DNA of 56,321 bases from Shewanella inventionis (GTDB lineage: Bacteria > Pseudomonadota > Gammaproteobacteria > Enterobacterales > Shewanellaceae). The notes below the pieces were generated by a model. The model was not told where the DNA came from and ran no database searches. It saw nothing but the letters and a program-made list of their open reading frames with translations. The DNA is taken from contig NZ_BMII01000033.1 in NCBI RefSeq assembly GCF_014641855.1, positions 1 to 56,321 of the forward strand, in the 5' to 3' direction. Of this stretch, positions 1-8,402 are shown piece after piece (positions within the stretch are counted from its first letter, which is position 1; every line of letters starts with the position of its first letter). The translations under genes and the position numbers were made by a program.

Positions 1-50
1 CGCCACTGTTCAAAGTTAGCGAGGGTGTTAAGGAGTTTATCTGGCATCAT
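1..50 (-). CDS. possible start of an unidentified gene downstream of traG
   Basis: An ATG-ATG pair on the minus strand opens a frame reading MMPDKLLNTLANFEQW up to the window edge. It follows traG by about 70 bases, where SXT-type elements carry the entry-exclusion gene eex, which is variable between elements. No clear Shine-Dalgarno sequence is seen and 16 residues are too few to assign a family. It could equally be a chance frame. Confidence 0.25.
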   Translation of the reverse strand, partial: MMPDKLLNTLANFEQW

Positions 51-123
51 TGTGACCGGGTTGATTTAGTTACAATGATTAAATCAGGTTAATTGAAATA
101 AGTTGAGCTACGCTGCCGTAAGC

Positions 124-2829
124 TCACTCTATACCAGACAGATTGGTTTGGTAAGCCGATTGAGCTGCGTTGAACTGAGTTTGAACTGTTGCTGCATCCT
201 CGTAGCCGCCCAATACACCCGATTCAACTTGGCTTTGAGTACCACCAAAAGTAGGTGCAGTTGATGACAAGCCTTCATTTGAGCGCGGCTGAATTGATCG
301 TAAATCGGCTCCGGTAGCCATGGCCATAACAGTCATTGCTGCTTGATAATCATTGTCCCGTTCAGCGGGCGTTGAAGAATTGCTATAGGTTAAAGACTCC
401 ATAGCTGCGGCCACATACGCCTGATTATCATCAGGTAACAAGCGCTGATACATTGGAAGGTTTTCACGTAATCGGTTACCGGCTTCAACATGCTGGTTCA
501 TATAGCGACCTAAATAATCCATGACTTCAGGATTATCCGCCGCTAATCGGGTTAACGTCGCACCATCAGTATTTCTTTGTCCTGATAGACTGTAGCTGGC
601 CTGATCAAGCTCACTAAAGCGGTTTGATGCCGTGACAACGTCTTGTGCTGAACTCTGAAGAGACTGATAGTCTTGGTTAGACAAGGACATCTCAACGCCA
701 GAACGTCTTGAATCTGAAAGGTCCTTAACCATTGCATCGCGATACTCAGCACGTCGTGAATCACTTGATGCCAAGCTTTGCATCTCCCCAGTGAGCGTAT
801 TTGCGGTCGTAGATCGAGAACTGCCTTCTGATGACTCAACTTGGCCACTAAAGTTACCACCTAGATCCAACCCAGCTCGTAACCGTGATATTTTTGGCAC
901 TCTTGAGGATTCAGGCTTATCGACTCCAGGCAAGCTACCTTGTGGGGAGTCATTCCCCCCTGTACCAAGTAATCTTCCCAAGAACCCTTTGTCTGCTACT
1001 TCTTTATCACCGGTATTTGTAATAGTTCCATCGCCACCGACCCTTAGGCCTCCCGATAACACGCCAGATACCAAGCCACGTACAGCGTCTTTTTTATCGT
1101 CTCCGAAACCATACCGTGTTTGCAGGTCATCAGTAACCTGATTAACAACGGCGCTAGATGCGGAATTAGAAGAACCGATCTGACGTCCAACCGAAGAAAG
1201 GTTGTCGTAACTTAGCTTTTCACCAAAAGTTCGACTCATGGTATTGCCAACCTGACGACTAAAGGCTTGAGTTGCCTGAGTCATGGAATCTTTTGCAGAG
1301 CCGACCATTGAACCCACTGCGTTTCCGACAGAGAAACTGCTTAGTAAGTTTGACGCACCGGTCATTGCAGAACCAGTGAGGGCTGAATTTTGGAACATTG
1401 ACTGTGATTGCATCACCGGGGCATTTTTTGAGACATCTGGACTAGCCAGCTTTTCATCAATGGCATCGCCGTTTTGAAGACGTCCAGCCAAGTGGGTTGC
1501 GGTTATTGCTGAGCCATACACGAGCATGAGCGAAATTGCCGGAACACTCGACGCCAACATGCCGCCAGTAGCTATCCAGGTTTGCAGCACTGAATCCATC
1601 TGCATCATCCCAGCAAAAGATGGCACTTCTGTACCTGCAAAGGCATCAAGAGCCGACATTTTCCCTGCAACGGTTAAATGAATATACAGGTTAATGATGG
1701 CCATGACAGGCATCCAAAGTTGAATCCAAAGCAGGATTAACAAGTACTTCCCGGCCATTCGCATCCCGATTTGGCCAAGGGCTATCACAAAGGCCATCAA
1801 TGGGGTGATGGCGTAAATGAAACCCTCAAAAAACGTCATCATCGGACGAACAATGCTTTGGAACAGGGTCTGCTCCGCCGCCCATTGCGTATTGCGCTGC
1901 TCAATTGCTTGGTTAACCATAACGGCTGCGGTGAAAGCTTGATCATCCATATACTTGCCCGTCACGCTTTGTTCATAAATAGGCAAAAGCACTGACGCGG
2001 TCATGTACTCTTGGGTGTTAACCGAAGCCAAACCAAGGTTATTCAGTGCATTTCGGATCACGTCATCAGTATCCGTTGCTGACGAAGTCCCCAATGAGGC
2101 TGACAAAACCTGTTTAAGCCTTGGAATGAAGGTTGATTCTGTCATGAGTTTCAGCTGGCTATAGGCATCGGTGCAGTCCAAATCACTACTGCTACCACTT
2201 AGCATGATGCGCGTGCCATAAATGCGCGAATCAAACCTAATCGCAGTCATCGGGTTAGGATCACTTAGCACCTGATCTAGGTTCTTTTGGCCTATGTCGA
2301 TGCCAATCAAGGTGCATTCTTTGATGTAGTTAAACCACGATTGTTCGATATCTGAGCCACCGACACGATTTGCATCACCCAACCCAGAGCGATCCATCAC
2401 CTGTTTTCTCACTTTAATCAGTGACTGTAAACTGGATGCAAAGCCGTATTCCGTCATGGCGGGAGTTGAGAACGCCGTTTCAAACAATCGCGTGATTTGA
2501 AAGCCAACAGTCGAAATCGTACTGCCTGCGGCAGCAACACCGATGGGCACATTATCAACCACTCGAACTTGTCCCGTGTACGCATCCTCAATGCTCACTC
2601 GGGTACTGGGTCCAAACATGGTTGCAAAGACTAGCCATGAGACTAAGACGTGTTGAAAGTTAATCCCACGACCACCTTGCATTAAGGCCTGAACAGAGAC
2701 CATCAATACCCCAATGAGCAAGCCAATGCGAACCATTGAAGTAAAATCGCCTGTACCAGTGATCATCGCGACAGCGTTCAGGACCTGCTCTAAAAAAGCC
2801 GAATCCCCGATGGAATAGATTTCCCACAT
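124..2829 (-). CDS. traG: TraG, mating-pair formation/stabilisation inner-membrane protein
   Basis: TraG of F-type conjugation systems is an inner-membrane protein needed for pilus assembly and mating-pair stabilisation; in SXT/R391 elements its C-terminal half also decides entry exclusion with Eex. The 901-residue product starts MWEIYSIGDSAFLEQVLN, has hydrophobic segments near residues 30-75 and a membrane cluster around 330-450, then a long Ser/Gln/Gly-rich hydrophilic C-terminal region, the TraG_N plus periplasmic-tail layout. It is nearer in size to F TraG (about 940 residues) than to the longer SXT protein as I remember it, so the C-terminus is either short by nature or shortened. It starts 3 bases after traH stops and is last in traF-traH-traG. 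Family call is firm; full length is not certain. Confidence 0.93.
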   Translation of the reverse strand: MWEIYSIGDSAFLEQVLNAVAMITGTGDFTSMVRIGLLIGVLMVSVQALMQGGRGINFQHVLVSWLVFATMFGPSTRVSIEDAYTGQVRVVDNVPIGVAAAGSTISTVGFQITRLFETAFSTPAMTEYGFASSLQSLIKVRKQVMDRSGLGDANRVGGSDIEQSWFNYIKECTLIGIDIGQKNLDQVLSDPNPMTAIRFDSRIYGTRIMLSGSSSDLDCTDAYSQLKLMTESTFIPRLKQVLSASLGTSSATDTDDVIRNALNNLGLASVNTQEYMTASVLLPIYEQSVTGKYMDDQAFTAAVMVNQAIEQRNTQWAAEQTLFQSIVRPMMTFFEGFIYAITPLMAFVIALGQIGMRMAGKYLLILLWIQLWMPVMAIINLYIHLTVAGKMSALDAFAGTEVPSFAGMMQMDSVLQTWIATGGMLASSVPAISLMLVYGSAITATHLAGRLQNGDAIDEKLASPDVSKNAPVMQSQSMFQNSALTGSAMTGASNLLSSFSVGNAVGSMVGSAKDSMTQATQAFSRQVGNTMSRTFGEKLSYDNLSSVGRQIGSSNSASSAVVNQVTDDLQTRYGFGDDKKDAVRGLVSGVLSGGLRVGGDGTITNTGDKEVADKGFLGRLLGTGGNDSPQGSLPGVDKPESSRVPKISRLRAGLDLGGNFSGQVESSEGSSRSTTANTLTGEMQSLASSDSRRAEYRDAMVKDLSDSRRSGVEMSLSNQDYQSLQSSAQDVVTASNRFSELDQASYSLSGQRNTDGATLTRLAADNPEVMDYLGRYMNQHVEAGNRLRENLPMYQRLLPDDNQAYVAAAMESLTYSNSSTPAERDNDYQAAMTVMAMATGADLRSIQPRSNEGLSSTAPTFGGTQSQVESGVLGGYEDAATVQTQFNAAQSAYQTNLSGIE

Positions 2830-2832
2830 GAC

Positions 2833-4221
2833 CTATTCCCCCAGCGCCGTAGATTTAACGGTGTAATAACGCTGTTTGCGAATGGTCTGAATCACCTGGT
2901 TAAAATGCGCCAGCAATTCTTGCTCTGAGCCGTATCTTCGCTGCAACGCAGCGTACTCCTCATTGATTTGGCGACGTGCACGTTCAAGGTCTTCGGTTAA
3001 CAACTTCGCATAGGCATGATCTTCCACACCAGATGTGCTTCTAGCTGCGTTGAGCATGTCTTCAACCAATGCCCGGGCCATCTCAACAGCAATAAATGGC
3101 GCAGCTCTTGAAGCAAACGACCTAGCAGCCCCTTCATTTAATGCTGAAAGTGTTCGAATCATGCCGCCAATGCTTGCAGGAGCCGAGGTCATAAAAGCCT
3201 TTTCGGTGGTGCTAGCTGCCCCAGTATTCCGAGCAAACTTAAATATAATGCCGTTACTAGAACCTGTACCAAGAAGTAAATTTTCGACCTGAGTTGATAA
3301 CCCGGTTAGGGTCACGTTAGCGATTGTCGGATTTAGACAGCCGTCTTGTGTCACTGTGTCACATCGGTACATAGCGACGTTACCGCCATGAATTAGATGC
3401 TCAATAGTCACTTTATTGCCATTCAGTCTGGTCAGTTTTGGGGCTTTACCTTGACCATCAGCCGCATTCGCTAAATCACCAACGATGATCGAGCCAGTCA
3501 CCGACATAACCGCTTCAAGAAAACGATCATCCCCCGATGCAAACCAGCTTGATGCCGAGTGACGTTTCAGTGCTCGCCAGACCAAGTTACCTTTAATCGT
3601 TTTGTTCACATCAGATGCCGCGACACTTGAAGCATTCTCATAAGGGTTCTTACCGTTGGACTCACTCCAACTGGTAAAAACGTCTCCAGCCCCTTTGAGA
3701 GAGCTCAACATGCTGGCTTCTGTTTGCCCCTTCTTACCAAAAGCAGCCAGAGTATCGTTCACGACTCCCTGAGCCATTTGACAGGAATTGCCAAAATACT
3801 CGTTCAACTGCTGGATTTTCTTTTGCAGTGTCTCCATGTGCTGGGAGCATTTCTCACACATAGCACTGAGCGCCAATTGGAATGCGTACCCCTTGGCATT
3901 TGCCGCTACAGAGCGAAGTAATTGAACAAACTGATCCGCGTTAACAAATGACAAACTTCCAGCGAACATATCAATGCCGCCACAACCAGCTTGGAATGAC
4001 GGAGGCACCATAGAGACGAGGTTTTCGTTCATGATCCTGTTACGAACAACAACACTTCCACCAGATATAACGCCACGCCGCTGACTCTCGAATACACCAG
4101 GCGCAGTGGTGTTGGTCATTGAACCAAACAACTGATTCATCTCCTGTTGCAAGCTTGCTTGGCTCATAGATGAAAAACCAATCGCACAGGCGATTAGCGA
4201 TACTTGGAATACTTTTTTCAT
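2833..4221 (-). CDS. traH: TraH, conjugative pilus assembly protein
   Basis: Periplasmic/outer-membrane associated pilus assembly protein that works with TraF, TraU, TraW and TrbC in F-type systems. The 462-residue product has an N-terminal signal peptide (MKKVFQVSLIACAIGFSSMS, cleavage near QAS), followed by the GCGGIDMFAGSLSFVNADQF segment typical of TraH and a coiled-coil-prone C-terminus rich in Glu/Arg/Gln. Cys residues at CEKCSQH suit disulfide formation in the periplasm. It lies 2 bases after traF and 3 before traG, so the three are one transcript. Start is supported by a GGAGGG Shine-Dalgarno sequence before the ATG. Confidence 0.95.
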   Translation of the reverse strand: MKKVFQVSLIACAIGFSSMSQASLQQEMNQLFGSMTNTTAPGVFESQRRGVISGGSVVVRNRIMNENLVSMVPPSFQAGCGGIDMFAGSLSFVNADQFVQLLRSVAANAKGYAFQLALSAMCEKCSQHMETLQKKIQQLNEYFGNSCQMAQGVVNDTLAAFGKKGQTEASMLSSLKGAGDVFTSWSESNGKNPYENASSVAASDVNKTIKGNLVWRALKRHSASSWFASGDDRFLEAVMSVTGSIIVGDLANAADGQGKAPKLTRLNGNKVTIEHLIHGGNVAMYRCDTVTQDGCLNPTIANVTLTGLSTQVENLLLGTGSSNGIIFKFARNTGAASTTEKAFMTSAPASIGGMIRTLSALNEGAARSFASRAAPFIAVEMARALVEDMLNAARSTSGVEDHAYAKLLTEDLERARRQINEEYAALQRRYGSEQELLAHFNQVIQTIRKQRYYTVKSTALGE

Positions 4222-4223
4222 CG

Positions 4224-5168
4224 TTATAACCCTCCTTGTGCACGCAGATAGCGAACAAGGAACTCAGGGTCCTGTAATATTTTTTCGTTAAGCTCTTGGG
4301 CTGACATCGCGAGTGAAACGCCGGGCTGAACAGGTCTGGTGGCATAGTAAGTTTGATCGTCAATCCAACCGGCTTGATGGGCTGCAAGAATGATTCGATT
4401 ATTGAGCTCATCAAGGCTCATTGCGCCCTGGCCAATCGGAGTGATGACATTAGGCGGGTCAACTAAGAAAACCGCAGGAACAGTCGTAACGGACAAGGAT
4501 TGAGCTTGTCCTGAATCGACTTTGTAATTTGGAAATTCTCCACTTGGTAAAGGCAAGCCATCGACAGCAATAGCAAACACCTCAAAACCGTAGTTCAAAG
4601 CCATGGATTCGATGATAGGCGCTTGAGCATGGCAATAAGGGCAATCCGAACGATAGAAGAAGAACAAGCCAGCCCGTTTTGCTACTTCACCTAAAGCAAC
4701 ATCCCGTTGAGCGCCAGCTTCTCGATCCATCCGATTGGCAGCATAGGTCGCCAAGGGTCTACGACTGATTTCATCCAAAACAGGATCGCCCATGACAACC
4801 TGCTGACTAACATCAGCAAACTGTGAGCCCTTATCCATCATGACTCGCTGGAGATACAGATAGGCTCTGACATTCTCATTCGTCGGCTCATCAATTGCCT
4901 TGTCCATGAACGACTGCATGTGCTCTCGGAACCATGCGGCACTAAAAGGCTTTAGTTCGCTCTGACTGGACTCCACGAAACCAGCTTTCGGCTCTATCAG
5001 CTCATCAGGCTGCTCAGGTTCAGGAATAACCTGATACCAAAACCAGCCTTCCTGACCACGCTGATAGAATTGCCCATCACTAGCATGGGCGGGCAGGATG
5101 AATAGAAAGAAAATAATGATTGGGATGGTCACCCATAGGATGAACCAAGGGAACAAGGGGGTTCTCAT
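4224..5168 (-). CDS. traF: TraF, thioredoxin-fold conjugal pilus assembly protein
   Basis: Periplasmic pilus assembly protein with a thioredoxin-like domain. The 314-residue product begins with a hydrophobic signal/anchor (residues 7-28) ending ...LPAHA. Residues about 160-285 form the thioredoxin-like fold; the segment FFFYRSDCPYCHAQAP contains a CPYC pair, so it probably keeps redox or isomerase activity, unlike some F-type homologues that have lost it. It is first of the traF-traH-traG transcript and borders the accessory hotspot. Its Shine-Dalgarno sequence GGAGC is inside a 7-bp hairpin (see the leader entry). Confidence 0.94.
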   Translation of the reverse strand: MRTPLFPWFILWVTIPIIIFFLFILPAHASDGQFYQRGQEGWFWYQVIPEPEQPDELIEPKAGFVESSQSELKPFSAAWFREHMQSFMDKAIDEPTNENVRAYLYLQRVMMDKGSQFADVSQQVVMGDPVLDEISRRPLATYAANRMDREAGAQRDVALGEVAKRAGLFFFYRSDCPYCHAQAPIIESMALNYGFEVFAIAVDGLPLPSGEFPNYKVDSGQAQSLSVTTVPAVFLVDPPNVITPIGQGAMSLDELNNRIILAAHQAGWIDDQTYYATRPVQPGVSLAMSAQELNEKILQDPEFLVRYLRAQGGL

Positions 5169-5245
5169 TGTCAGCTCCAGAAAATTTCATAGAGCTAACA
5201 TGCTAATGATCCCGGTAAGAGCGATTGGCCAGATAGATGAATGAA
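5169..5245 (-). promoter_or_regulatory. traF leader: SD-masking hairpin and shared tra promoter motif
   Basis: On the minus strand TTAGCTC pairs with GAGCTGA (7 bp, one G-U) directly before the traF ATG and covers part of the Shine-Dalgarno sequence. Further upstream (5227-5245) the plus strand reads GGCCAGATAGATGAATGAA, closely matching the AGATAGATTGAAGAA copies upstream of traL and dsbC. Position and recurrence suggest part of the activator-dependent tra promoters (SetCD in SXT); that assignment is inference. Confidence 0.5.
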
Positions 5246-5394
5246 TCGTATGTGTTTCTGACTAGCTGTTGTGACCAGTAACAGTAACAACAGCTAAATT
5301 TAACGAGCCAAATTTATGATTGGACCGCTTTGAGCGAAAAGCAGAGATTCAGCACTTCAACACAATCCGCATGCGAATGACCGCTTTTACCGCA

Positions 5395-5417
5395 AAACCG
5401 GACATGAAGCCCGGTTT
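5395..5417 (-). terminator. hairpin terminator behind the integrase relic
   Basis: AAACCGG and CCGGTTT pair around a 9-base loop, with a run of T on the minus-strand side. It lies 14 bases beyond the integrase-relic stop codon and would separate that relic from traF. Confidence 0.55.
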
Positions 5418-5430
5418 ATTTAAAACGAAA

Positions 5431-5595
5431 TTATCGGTCTATAGGGCTAATTGTCCCTGATGAATGTTGACCGATGACATGTGTATATATTTGAGTTGTC
5501 TTCAAATCCGTATGCCCTAACAGCTCTTGAACTGTACGAATGTCTGTTCCCGCTTTTAAAAGCTGCGTTGCGAAAGAGTGCCTGAATGTGTGTGC
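5431..5595 (-). pseudogene. C-terminal relic of an integron-type tyrosine recombinase
   Basis: About 55 residues survive: [20 protein letters not shown], then a VQELLGH and a QIYTHV segment. These give the HxxR box (HTFRHS), the second His (LLGH) and the catalytic Tyr (IYTHV) of the C-terminal part of IntI-type integrases. The catalytic domain's first Arg and all of the N-terminal domain are absent. Upstream of AHTF the frame runs antisense into a permease gene, so the break lies near position 5597. SXT-ET carries a class 4 integron (intI9/dfrA1) in this same hotspot, so this may be the remains of such an integron; that is inference. Confidence 0.75.
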
Positions 5596-5599
5596 GGTA

Positions 5600-6463
5600 C
5601 TGGAGCAGGCGATTAATCCGGCACTGGCTTTGATGCTATTCGTGACCTTCCTGCAAGTGCCGCTATCTGATCTAAGACGTGCATTTACACATGTGCGGTT
5701 TCTGAGTGCGTTGCTCGTCACCAATTTTCTGATAGTTCCGGTGCTCGTGGCCTGTTTAGTGCCGTGGTTACCTGACGAGCCGTTGATCAGGCTGGGTGTT
5801 TTGTTTGTATTATTGACGCCATGTATTGATTACGTCGTTACTTTCTCACATTTAGGGCGTGCTGATGCCCGGTTATTGTTGGCGGCAACGCCAGCATTAC
5901 TGGTCATTCAAATGCTGTTGTTACCCGCCTATCTTGGATTGTTTCTCGGTGAGGCGGCCGCAGAGCTGATGCAAGCCGCTCCGTTTATTGACGCGTTCAT
6001 ATGGCTGATAGCCATCCCGTTCTTGTTAGCCGCAGTGGTTCAATACTGGGCGTGCCGTCATACAAGCGGCGAACGAGTTTCCGCTGTACTTGGATTATGG
6101 CCAGTGCCAGCTACAGCATTGGTACTCTTTGTTGTGATCGCAGCTTTTATCCCTCAACTTGAAACGACAATTGACACTACATTGCAAGTAGTCCCGGTCT
6201 TTATTGCTTTTGCAGCCACAGCGCCCCTGATAGGTTGGGCGGTTTCACGTGCGTTTCAGCTTGATATTCCAGCGTCCAGAGCTGTCGCTTTTAGCGCGGG
6301 TACACGTAATTCACTGGTGATCCTGCCACTGGCGTTGGCTGTCCCTGGCGCTATCCCTGTGCTGCCGGCAGTGATCATTTCTCAAACCCTGGTGGAGCTG
6401 GTCAGTGAACTGATTTATATCCGCCTCATCCCCAGATTTTCCGGAGGGAATAAAGTGTTGTAA
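5600..6463 (+). pseudogene. N-terminally truncated arsenic/bile-acid:sodium symporter-type permease
   Basis: About 285 residues of a polytopic membrane protein, beginning [20 protein letters not shown] and continuing through eight or nine hydrophobic segments. The [18 protein letters not shown] motif and the GTRNSLVILPLALAVP helix fit the ACR3/ArsB-like branch of the SBF superfamily, which exports arsenite or moves organic anions. The open frame extends left to an ATG at 5540, but those first residues are antisense to the integrase relic, so the true N-terminus (about 30 residues) is missing and translation would give a chimera. No ars regulator or reductase is next to it. Likely inactive; family call is good, substrate uncertain. 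Confidence 0.7.
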
Positions 6464-6680
6464 CTATGGCGGAGCAAGACGCAGCTATAAAACAGTGTGC
6501 TTCGACTCGAAGCATTCCCTAAACAACAGCTTCTCAATGAGGTCCTTTTTTCAACGCAATACGACACTATGAAGATATGACCGTATATTGAAGGCCATTT
6601 ATAACTTTTTAATTTATAATCAACATTTTTAAATCAATTGTTATTAAGGATTTAAATGTTTGATGGCATAACAACAAATG

Positions 6681-8075
6681 TTAACTCAGGTTGTTCGGTA
6701 CCTTTAACTCCACAATAAACTCTTCGTTATTACTTACTCGATACGTCAATTCTATTTGATGTAAATCGATTATTTTCCGAACGATTGACAGGCCCAAACC
6801 GGAACCCTCAATGTCTTGGTTCGCGGCATGTCGGAAAAAACGTTCACCAAGACGGGGCAAATCTGGTGTTGGTTCAGTTGAGATGAAATTTCGGATAGTA
6901 ATTTTACAAAACGTCAATTCTTCTTCAGCATTCACTTTGACCACAGAGCCTTTTTGGGCATATTTGGCTGCGTTATCCAGAAGATTCCGTAATACACATT
7001 GAAATAATGCAGCTTCAACGAGTAACTTGGTGGCCGAATCAACCTGTATATCCCAACTAACATTATCCAGATATTTGCTTTCAATCTGCGCCATGGCATC
7101 AGAGAGGACATTCAACAATACAGTTGGCAGAAACCTCAATTGATCCAGATGCTCCAGTTTTTGTATTTCCATCAACTGGAAGACCAGATGAGAGAGCCGC
7201 TTTGTGCTTTTTTGAATTGCCAGATTAGCGTTTAGCATATCTGCAGGCGACTTTGCTTCAGACAGGTTGTCAGTATGGAGCTGGAGTATGCTCAGCGGGG
7301 TTCGCAGCTCATGTGAAGCATCCGCAATGAATCTCTTTTCTTTGATAACATATTCTTTCAATTCTGCCAGTAAAGAATTTATCGCATGCTGAAAAGGTTC
7401 AAGTTCTCTGGGTAGTTTCAGATCCAGTTGTTTCAAGTTGTTCGGACCTGTTTGAGATAGTTTTATAGATAAAACCTTAATCAGGTTGGTGCCCCAATAT
7501 ACCGCAAACCAAACCAGCATTAGTATTGGAATAAGTGCGATGCAAAGTGGGATCAAGTGGTCAAGCGCCACATGGACACTCAATTCATCGCGAAAATCTT
7601 CACGTTGAGCAGTGAATATCCAGACATCGAGATCGGCAGCGAATAGACTAAACCCGATCCATTCATGGTCGTCATACTTTATAACATGATATCCCGCTTC
7701 CATCGGTTGCATAGGAAGGGGACCTGCATTCGCCGAACGAAGAAGAAGTTTGCCATCTTGACGCCATACTTGAACTGCAATTTTACTTTCGTACTTGTGG
7801 CCTTCGAGCGTGCGTTCCTGCGCAGTTGTTGTCTGTGCATCGTCTTCCATAATGCGGGGGACTTCAATAATAGTATTTGGATCTGTGACACCGGATGGCT
7901 TTTCCAAAAGAAGATGACGAACCAGTCTCGCGTATTGAGCAAGTTGCGCATCAAAAAGCTCATCCAGTTCGTGATGAGTGCTGTAAAATGTGCTAACGCC
8001 TGTGATGAGCATAAATAACAGGATAACCCCATTGATGCTCAAGAGCAGGATACGTCGTAAACTTCTAATTCTCAT
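6681..8075 (-). CDS. sensor histidine kinase (QseC/TctE type) with a degenerate ATP lid motif
   Basis: Membrane sensor kinase of a two-component system. Of 464 residues, 8-30 form a first membrane helix, about 31-165 the periplasmic sensor region, about 166-190 a second helix. The dimerisation box is FIADASHELRTPLSIL (His near 255), the N box is LLDNAAKYA and the G2 box is GSGLGLSIV. The G1 box, normally DxGxG, is replaced by RNFISTEPTP, so nucleotide binding may be weakened. The ATG overlaps the stop of the response-regulator relic (ATGA type), so the two formed an operon. Since that regulator is cut by an IS256-family element, the kinase is probably an orphan. The signal is unknown; metal is a guess from context. 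Confidence 0.88.
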   Translation of the reverse strand: MRIRSLRRILLLSINGVILLFMLITGVSTFYSTHHELDELFDAQLAQYARLVRHLLLEKPSGVTDPNTIIEVPRIMEDDAQTTTAQERTLEGHKYESKIAVQVWRQDGKLLLRSANAGPLPMQPMEAGYHVIKYDDHEWIGFSLFAADLDVWIFTAQREDFRDELSVHVALDHLIPLCIALIPILMLVWFAVYWGTNLIKVLSIKLSQTGPNNLKQLDLKLPRELEPFQHAINSLLAELKEYVIKEKRFIADASHELRTPLSILQLHTDNLSEAKSPADMLNANLAIQKSTKRLSHLVFQLMEIQKLEHLDQLRFLPTVLLNVLSDAMAQIESKYLDNVSWDIQVDSATKLLVEAALFQCVLRNLLDNAAKYAQKGSVVKVNAEEELTFCKITIRNFISTEPTPDLPRLGERFFRHAANQDIEGSGLGLSIVRKIIDLHQIELTYRVSNNEEFIVELKVPNNLS

Positions 8076-8402
8076 CGTGGCTCTTTAGCATGTAACCAAA
8101 ACCCCGGACTGTTTTAATTATATAAGTCGCTGTTTTCTTTCTGATATTGTGGATATGTACTTCTAAAGAGTTACCTTCATTATCGCCATTCCAGCCCGTA
8201 TTAATCTCCTCTAAGTGTTGTTTAGATAAGATTTTTCCAGGATGCAGCATTAACTCTTTAAGTAACAAAAACTCCCGAGTTGTCAAATGAACTCCCTTAT
8301 TCCGGAAGCAGCATTTATGGCTTTGAATATCCAATGTGAGCTCATTACTGATCAGTAAATCCTGCTGCCGTTGTTGATGTCTTCTATGTACAACCCGAAG
8401 TC
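8065..8402 (-). pseudogene. response regulator relic: winged-helix DNA-binding half only
   Basis: Remaining residues from RVVHRRHQQRQQDLLIS to MLKSHDEN match the OmpR/PhoB-type winged-helix output domain of QseB/PmrA regulators, with LTTREFLLLKELMLHPGKIL as the typical first helix pair and TVRGFGYML as the wing. The whole receiver domain with the phosphorylated Asp is missing: the frame runs straight into the terminal repeat of the IS256-family element at 8403. The open frame to 8442 is IS sequence. No receiver fragment is seen on the other side of the IS, so a deletion accompanied or followed insertion. Confidence 0.85.

Noticed and set aside
124..126. traG TGA stop as a possible readthrough or frameshift site
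   Set aside because: The same frame meets another stop 14 codons on, with no TraG-like extension.
5540..5600. ATG at 5540 as the true start of the permease
   Set aside because: The first 20 residues are antisense to the integrase relic, so the start is fortuitous.
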